Below the pieces are notes generated by a model that was given only the letters and a program-made list of their open reading frames with translations, was not told the origin of the DNA and ran no database searches. 64,000 nt of DNA. Origin: Aralia elata (taxonomy: Eukaryota > Streptophyta > Magnoliopsida > Apiales > Araliaceae). Within the stretch, counting starts at the first letter, position 1; the number at the start of each line of letters is the position of its first letter. Below, piece by piece: positions 57,254 to 64,000 of this stretch. A program made the translations under genes and the position numbers. Where the stretch lies: positions 36,784,695-36,848,694 of the forward strand of contig CM068380.1 in assembly GCA_034770075.1 (NCBI GenBank), in the 5' to 3' direction.

Positions 57254-59744
57254 CTTACGATGTTGATCGGCATATTTCTTCTGCCTATCTTGAGCTGTTA
57301 TCAATCTTGCCCTGATTACTTTGACGATTTCTGCGGTCTGTTGTACTAGTTCTGGTCCTAGCAATTGTCGTTCGCTAAATTCATCCCAACATAATGGAGT
57401 TTTGCACTTTCTGCCGTACAACGCTTCGTAAGGCGACATGCCAATACTTGCGTGGTAACTGTTATTGTAAGCAAATTCCACCAACGGTAGATAATCATCC
57501 CAATTTCCTTTGAAATCCATGACGCAAGCTCTCAATATATCCTCGAATGTTTGAATTGTTCTTTCACTCTGTCCGTCGGTCTGTGGATGATATGTCGTAC
57601 TCATACGTAACTGCGTCCCCATGCATTCTTGAAGTCGTTTCCAGAAGTTTGATGTGAAGCGCGGATCCCTATCTTAGACAATAGATATTGGAACACCGTG
57701 TCTCGAAACAATCTCCTTTATATATAACTTCGCTAACTGATCTAAGTTGAATCTAATCTTGATGGGTAAAAAGTGTGATGATTTCGTCAGTCGATCTACG
57801 ATAACCCATACTGCGTCGAAACCTTTCTGAGTCGTCGGAAGACCTACTACGAAATCCATGGTGATGTGCTCCCATTTCCATTATGGGATTTCTAACGGTT
57901 GTAATAGCCCACTTGGCCTCTGATGTTCTGCTTTAATTTTTTGACATGTCAAACACTTGGCTACACAATCGGCAATGTCTCTCTTCATATTTAGCCACCA
58001 AAAATGCTATCGAAGATCTTGGTACATCTTCGTACTATCCGGATAAATCGAATATCTTGAATTATGAGCCTCGCTCAAAATTTTCTCCTTAACCTCTTGT
58101 ACTGGCGGAACCTAAATTTTTCCCTCGAATCTCAATACGCCTTCGTTATCTACTTTGAATTTCACTTCATCACCTCCAGATATTCTTTTTCTGATTCTCT
58201 CACATTCTTCGTCCTGAATTTGTACTTCCTTAACCTTATCCACCAAAGTTAAATCGATTCTCAATTGAAATAATTTTTTGTCACACTCCTACGAAAATTT
58301 TACCTCCAACTCTAGTTTCGCCATTACTGTAATTAGCTCCTCTTGAGTGGTAATCATAGATAATTTCTCCCGACCCTTTCTGCTTAAGGCGTCGGCCATA
58401 ACGTTTGCTTTACCCGGATGGTATAAAATTTCGCAGTCATAATCCTTTATCAATTCCAACCATCTTATCTATCGCATGTTCAGATCTTTCTGTGTAAAAA
58501 TATATTTCAGACTCTTGTGGTCTGTATATATTTCACACTTCTCCCCGTAAAGATAGTGCCTCCATATCTTCAAAGCAAACACCATCGCAGCCAATTCCAA
58601 ATCATGGGTAGGATACCCCTTCTCATAGTCTTTTAATTGTCGTGATGCATACGCAATGATCTTACCGTTCTGCATAGGCACACAACCTAGTCCTTTATGT
58701 GACGCATCATTGTACACCACAAAATTTCCTGTGCTATCCGGTAGAGACAACACAGGTGCCGTACTCAACTGCTTCTTTAATTCTTGAAAACTTTCCTCAC
58801 ACTTCTCCGTCCAAACGAACTTCACCGTTTTCCTAGTCAAATTCGTTAACGGAGTCGCGATTTTAGAAAAATCCTTAATGAATCTTCTGTAGTAACCTGC
58901 CAATCCGAGGAAACTCCTTACTTCCGATGGTGTTTTCGGCTGATCCCAGTTAAGCACTGCTTCAACCTTTGACGGATCCACCGATATCCTATCCTTATCG
59001 ATCACATGTCCAAGAAATTGCACTCGCTCTATCTAGAATTCACATTTTGAAAATTTAGCGTACAACTTCTCTCTTCTTAACGCTTCTAATGTCGCTTTTA
59101 AATGCTATGTATGCTCCTCTTTGGTTTTAGAGTAAATTAGGATATCGTCAATGATTACTACTACAAATTTGTCCCAAAACGGCTTGAACACCCTGTTCAT
59201 TAAGTCCATGAATGTTTTAGGAGCATTCGTTAGACCAAATGACATCACCAGAAACTTGTAGTGACCATTCATTTTGGAGTAAATGCTCTGTATGCTCCTC
59301 TTGTAGCTGCACCATCAATTCTTTCATCTCTACTGGGGCCATACGGTACGGAGCCTTCGATATCGGGGCAGTTCCTGGCGCCAAATCGATTACAAACTCA
59401 ACTTCCCTATCTGGCAGAAGTCCTGGCAAATCATTTGGAAAGACGTCTACAAAGTCCCTTACGACATATATCTCTTCTAGTTTTGGACTCTCTTTTCGAG
59501 TATCAACTATGTAGGCTAAGTATCCCACACAGCCTTGTCTCAACAACTTCCTGGCCTGCATCATCGTCAGATAACTCGCTTGCCTAGGCGACTTGCTGCA
59601 GTAAAATACTACCTTTGACGAAGTCATAAGGTTAATACGTTTCTTTTGGCAATCAATTATCGCTCCATAATTGAATAGCCAATCCATACCCAAAATAACG
59701 TCAAATTCCCTAAGTTTTATTGGGATCAGATCTACTGTCATCAC
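57254..59744 (-). pseudogene. pol: Element D pol, continued (integrase to protease), decayed and cut by copia K
   Basis: Resumes the D frame after F. Blocks from low to high coordinate: integrase core 57254-57860 (QTDGQSERTIQTFED; ITMDFVVGLP lies just above), HHCC region near 57950-58060, RNase H 58469-58750 (FVVYNDASHKGLG), RT thumb and palm 58750-59216 (VIIDDILIYSK, first Asp region changed), then a ~280-bp deletion filled with about 35 bp of local sequence (59267-59302), RT N-terminus 59303-59420 and protease end (FDVILGMDWLFNYGA) to 59744. Several stops. The sequence breaks at GTCATCAC, where copia K begins; the homologous run in C continues at 25143. Confidence 0.85.
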
Positions 59745-61544
59745 TGTTAGGTTTGTATATAGAGCGAACATGCAATCAAATTACATAAATAGTGCGGAAG
59801 CGCAGTAAAACGGATTTTAAAATTTTTCATACAAACCATCACCATGATCATCCTTGTGATCAATTATCAATTAAACGAAAGAGATAGAGATATAAAATTA
59901 TACCCACGTGAATCAAAACTTCCTCAGGTACAAGTTCACCTCCAATTCCTTCGCGTTCTCCATGAATTCCACCGATTAAATTCCATCCTTTGATCAATGT
60001 TAGCCACCCAAGTGTTTGGCCTCTAGAGGTGATACACCAAGGTATAATAGTTGTTCAAGAAGATGGGTGTTGGCAAAACCCTAGTTTCTATCTCTATAGA
60101 AATTGTAAGTACTCTCCACAATCTAATGCAAGAGTGTGTAACCGTCTAACCCTAAATCATGATAAGACTCCTCTTATTTATAGATATAGGGAACCCTCCT
60201 AAACTATTTAGGATTAGGGTTTTTATTTTAATTAATCTCCTTTCATTAATTAAACTCCTAATCCAATTAGGAATTTATGAGAGTACTTTTATTAATTAAT
60301 TCCCAAACCCTTTTAGGAACTAAATAATAATAATAGTAATAATAATAATAAGACTCCTCTTATTAATTTATATTTAATATTTCCAAAATATTAAATAATA
60401 AATATTAAGCTATTTAATTTATTCTATCTCCATAGATTAAATTAAATACACTTAACTTATTATTACAATTATGCCATTTACTTCTTAAACAAATATGTTC
60501 CTTTTGCGGTGTGACCCTTTAGGTTCTCTATATTAAACCGGTTGTGAATAAATCAATTAGAACAATTGTAATCTTATTTAAATAAATAAATTAAACTATT
60601 TAATTTATTTAAATAAATAATATTTATTCTACAATAAGGGTAAGCCCCCTTAGCGATCAACGACTTTCCAGATAATATAGATTTCAACATTAATCACAAA
60701 AGAACATTTCAGTGCATAGTTACCGTACAATTCAATCCTTCTACCATACAATGTCCCAATGAAATATAAGACATGGAATTACTGTCAAGTCTTTTTTTAT
60801 TTAATTATATATATTTCGATTCTCAAATGCACAACTCTAATTAATGCAAATTAGAAACTCCTTTCTAATTTCCTTCTGCTTTGGCCAAAGACTTCTGAGT
60901 CGTCATTTATCGAATCACATAGGACATTCTCTCCTTTTACTAGAAGTGGTAGATTCTTTGTTGATCATTCACCTATCTCCATGTATAACTTATTATACCC
61001 AATCATACCCTTTGATATACCCTAAAGGTCTTAAGGGACATGTCAAAGTATAATTCATCATACACAAGATACTATGATGATCTCAAGTCCAAGGATCACT
61101 TGTACTACTATCACTAGAGGAATTCCTATTGACAGGTGAGTAAAACTCCAGTAGGTATTCCTTAGCGAGCCATGTTCAGTGAACTTATTCTCTAATAACC
61201 ACCTACATACTTGCTTTAGTGTCTCCACACAAATGATTATGAGATCAATCATCCTCTTCATAAGAGCAAGCAACGTATGTACTAATTTATCCAGATTCAC
61301 TAATCCCCTTTTTAGTAATCCATCGATTAGGAACGATTTTAGTTTGTGAGCTATCTAGAATTTAGATCTCATTAGCATGATCACCATTATAATTCTAAAA
61401 GCATTGCTCAAAATTATGGCTTTATCTCATTTAATATAACATCACGATGTAGATAAAGCAAAATGCCTTTAACAAACGAATAAGATTACAAAGTATATGC
61501 TACATCATCTCAAATATGATTGGCTTGTGTGCATACTACTTTCA
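59745..61544 (-). repeat. 3' LTR of copia K
   Basis: 1800 bp, + strand TGTTAGGTTTGTATATAG...ACTACTTTCA, reverse complement of the G LTR; TATA box (minus) near 60186-60173. Confidence 0.9.
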
Positions 61545-61558
61545 ATCTCCCACTTACA
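61545..61558 (-). promoter_or_regulatory. PPT of copia K
   Basis: Minus strand TAAGTGGGAGAT immediately before TGAAAGTAGTATGC. Confidence 0.75.
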
Positions 61559-64000
61559 CTAAAGCCAATCGCCATGGTATATAATACCCTTCTTCTCTAA
61601 GTGACGATCATCCTGCTGTTGAATAAAGCTTCTATAGATGGACATGCAATGTTGTTCTCGAGAGTCCACTATCTCTATAGTGACTTTTCCACTTTCAATG
61701 ATTCCACTAATCAAATGAAAGCGCCGCAACACTTGTTTGAATCCAAGATGAGACTTAGGAACTATTCCTAGTTCTGTAATGAACTTTTCATCCAAATAAT
61801 CAACTTGCAGCTTCATTTACAGCTATATACTTTGTCTTTGTCACTAAACCAGTAACTCTTTGCTGTTTAGAACTTTTCCAATTCACTGCACCACCTTTCA
61901 AGGTAACAATTTACCTTAAAGTGGATTTTTTATCGTCTTGGTCAGTCTGAAAAACTTGAGTCTGTTTAGCCCTCTAGTTTTAATTCAGACCTACCATGAA
62001 TCATGATCACATCTTCAGTACCGATTAAGTGCTTAAAGATGTTTATCACTGTCTTACAGTGATCATCTCTAGAATATGACTGATCAACATCAAGCCTTGT
62101 ATATTCATTGCATACATGATAGTAACTCATGCGATCTCTCTTTCAATTGGGGACAATTTTAGAGAGATATACTCTATGGCTCATCATCATGAGACCTCTC
62201 TTGGAGTTTGCCATCCTAAACGCCTTTAGCATCAAATGAATATACGTTCCTTGGGTCAAGCCGAACATCCTTTTAAATCTATCTATATAGATTTATATCC
62301 CCAATTTATAGGATGCTCCTCCCAAGTCATTCACGGAGGAATGTTTAGACAATTTTATCTTTACTGATTGTAGCATTAGGGTGTTATTCCTTATCAGTAG
62401 TATATCAATATATAATACCAAGAATGTCACAGTGCTCCCACTGACCCTTTTGTACACACTAGGTTCATTCTCGTTTTTGATAAAATCAAACTCTTTTGAT
62501 TGTCTCATCAAAACGAATGTTCCATCTTTGAGAAGCCTGCTTCAATCCATCAATGGATCATTGTAGCTTAAAACACGATTTGCTTCAACCTTTGAAACAA
62601 ATTCCTCTGGTTATATCATACATACATTCACAAGCAAAATCCAAATGGACTTGAGCATTACCCGGTAATAAGGTTTTATCACATTCAACTCCTTGACTTG
62701 AAAAACCTTTTAAACAGGTTTGGTCTTATAGGTCTCCACCTTGCCATTTGCCCTAGTCTTTCTCTTAAAGACCCATATTCACACTCTAGGCACTATGCCC
62801 TTTTGTGGAGTAACCAGAGTCTTTACTTGGTTCTCATACATGGAGTCCATTTCGGATTTCATGGCCATCTGCCAGTTCTCTGAGTGTCTTCTACTCATAG
62901 CCTCATCGTATATAACTGGATCATCATCCTCTATGGTGCGTACCTCATCATCATCCTCCATGATGAATCCATACCTCCCAGGTATCTTCGGTACTCTTTC
63001 AGATTTACGATTCGATTGTGGTACAATAGGTCTATCTACAGGTTCCTTGGTTCGACTTAAAGTGCTTTGTGTTTCTTGAAATCCTTCAATATCTATTACC
63101 CTCCCACTAGCTCTTTCAATGATAAACACCTTTATCTAAGAAGGCAGCATGTAGGATTATAGTAATAATACCCTAAACTTTCTTTAGGATATCCCACAAG
63201 TCTGCACTTGTCAGATTTTGTCCCAAACTTATCTTTGAAACCTTTTCACATAAGCTGGACAACCCCTTATCTTAACATACTTAAGAGTAGGAATCCTTCC
63301 TATCCATAACCTTTATGGAGTCTTGGGCTCAGATTTTTGAGGTTACCTTATTTTTGTAGATATGCAGCCATTTCTCGGGCATAACCCCAGATGGATACTA
63401 GAATGTCGGTAAAAATCATTATGGACTGCACCACGTCCAACAAGGTACAATTTCTCCTTTTAGATACACTAATCAATTATTACGTATCAGGAGGTGTCCA
63501 TTATGAGAAAATACTATTTTGAGATGATCTAGAAACTCATTGCACAAGTATTCCTTCCTCGATCTGATCAAAGAATCTTAATACTTTGTCAATATGTTTC
63601 ACTTCTGAATTCTTTGAACATTTCAAATGATTCAGACTTGTATTTTATCAAATACACACATTCAACTATTTGAATGACCATCTCCTTTTCTTTTATTAGT
63701 TTGTTCAATTTGCAAAATGATTTTCATGTAAGTTAAGTATACAAAGTCTATCAAATAATCTTCCAGTTTCAAAAAAAACATTATCATTATAAATAGAACA
63801 ACAATTGTTCTTAAATATAATACCAGAACCTTCCTTGTCCAACAATGAAAATTCTAATATTTCTAATGAGAACCGGAACATAATAACAACTTATTAACTT
63901 AATAGACTTGCCCGTAGGCAATGCTAAACTATAAGTTCCTATGGTCCCACACATAAGATTACTTACTCTTAGTTTAGCTTTCTACTTCTGCTTAGTCTCT
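61559..64000 (-). pseudogene. pol: Copia K RNase H, RT, integrase and protease-proximal remnant
   Basis: RNase H piece 61816-61559 has the same missing YCDN block as G (GIVPKSHLGFKQVLRRFHLI). RT near 62511-62293 contains LVLYIDILLI at 62401-62412, missing one Asp of YVDD exactly as in G, followed by the same stop (TTA on + strand at 62293). Upstream, a 68-bp deletion removes the RT region carrying the first catalytic Asp near 62615. The linker 63129-62779 is open (RTIEDDDPVIYDEAMSRRHS) and ends at the TGA shared with G. 63140-63640 corresponds to the integrase remnant, and the edge at 64000 to the post-protease segment near 50412 of G. Not functional. Confidence 0.85.

Larger units (their letters stand above)
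59745..64000 (-). mobile_element. Element K: Ty1/copia retrotransposon, minus strand, 3' part (runs off right edge)
   Basis: Same family as G in opposite orientation. 3' LTR 59745-61544, PPT, then RNase H, RT, integrase and protease remnants up to the window edge. ATCAC at 59740-59744 should be half of its target duplication. Confidence 0.88.

Overview
The window is plant nuclear heterochromatin, almost certainly from a eudicot: long AT-rich LTRs, Ty3/gypsy chromoviruses with chromodomain integrases, a Tat/Ogre-type gypsy element, an Athila-like element and Ty1/copia elements, all nested. Apart from one plant-mobile-domain (PMD) gene carried by a retrotransposon, I see no host gene, tRNA or rRNA. 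All boundaries were read by eye from LTR termini (TG...CA), primer-binding sites (PBS), polypurine tracts (PPT), target-site duplications (TSD) and homology between copies in the window.

Layout. (Z) 1-6364: 3' part of a Tat/Ogre-like element on the + strand, with an antisense three-exon PMD gene, a 140-bp higher-order tandem array in the 3' UTR, a PPT and a 2.1-kb 3' LTR. Z sits in the gag of (Y), 6365-9870, a minus-strand gypsy element. Y sits in (X), the 3' end of a plus-strand LTR (9871-10393). X sits in the coiled-coil ORF of (A). A (10394-10797) and (B) (13573-19516) are minus-strand Tekay-like chromoviruses sharing LTR1 (10798-13572); LTR2 (19517-22306) closes B. A-B lies in the integrase of (C), 22307-27742. 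C shares an LTR (27743-30513) with (D), which begins at 30514 and resumes at 57254-59744. D is split by (F), an Athila-like non-autonomous element (31070-57253, TSD CTTAC). F is split by copia (G) (34227-54775, TSD AACCT). The 5' LTR of G is split by a nearly intact Tekay-like element (H) (34350-45869, TSD GATAA/GATAT). Copia (K), minus strand, enters the protease of D at 59745 and runs off the window.

Gene logic. The Tekay-like elements have the order LTR - PBS (initiator Met) - coiled-coil extra ORF - gag/protease/RT/RNase H/integrase/chromodomain in one frame - doubled PPT - LTR. H is the best copy: three in-frame stops in gag-pol, an intact extra ORF, and LTRs about 99% identical. B has four stops and one frameshift; C and D are badly decayed. 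The two copia copies share the same catalytic deletions and stops, so the family appears to have spread as a non-autonomous lineage.

The most interesting points are the antisense PMD gene plus 3'-UTR satellite in Z; a constant-length, codon-like 62-nt exon behind a splice acceptor inside Tekay LTRs; GC-rich hairpin clusters in AT-rich leaders of three unrelated lineages; an LTR boundary shift through a duplicated PPT in H; shared-LTR concatemers; and copia elements dead in the RT and RNase H active sites yet amplified.
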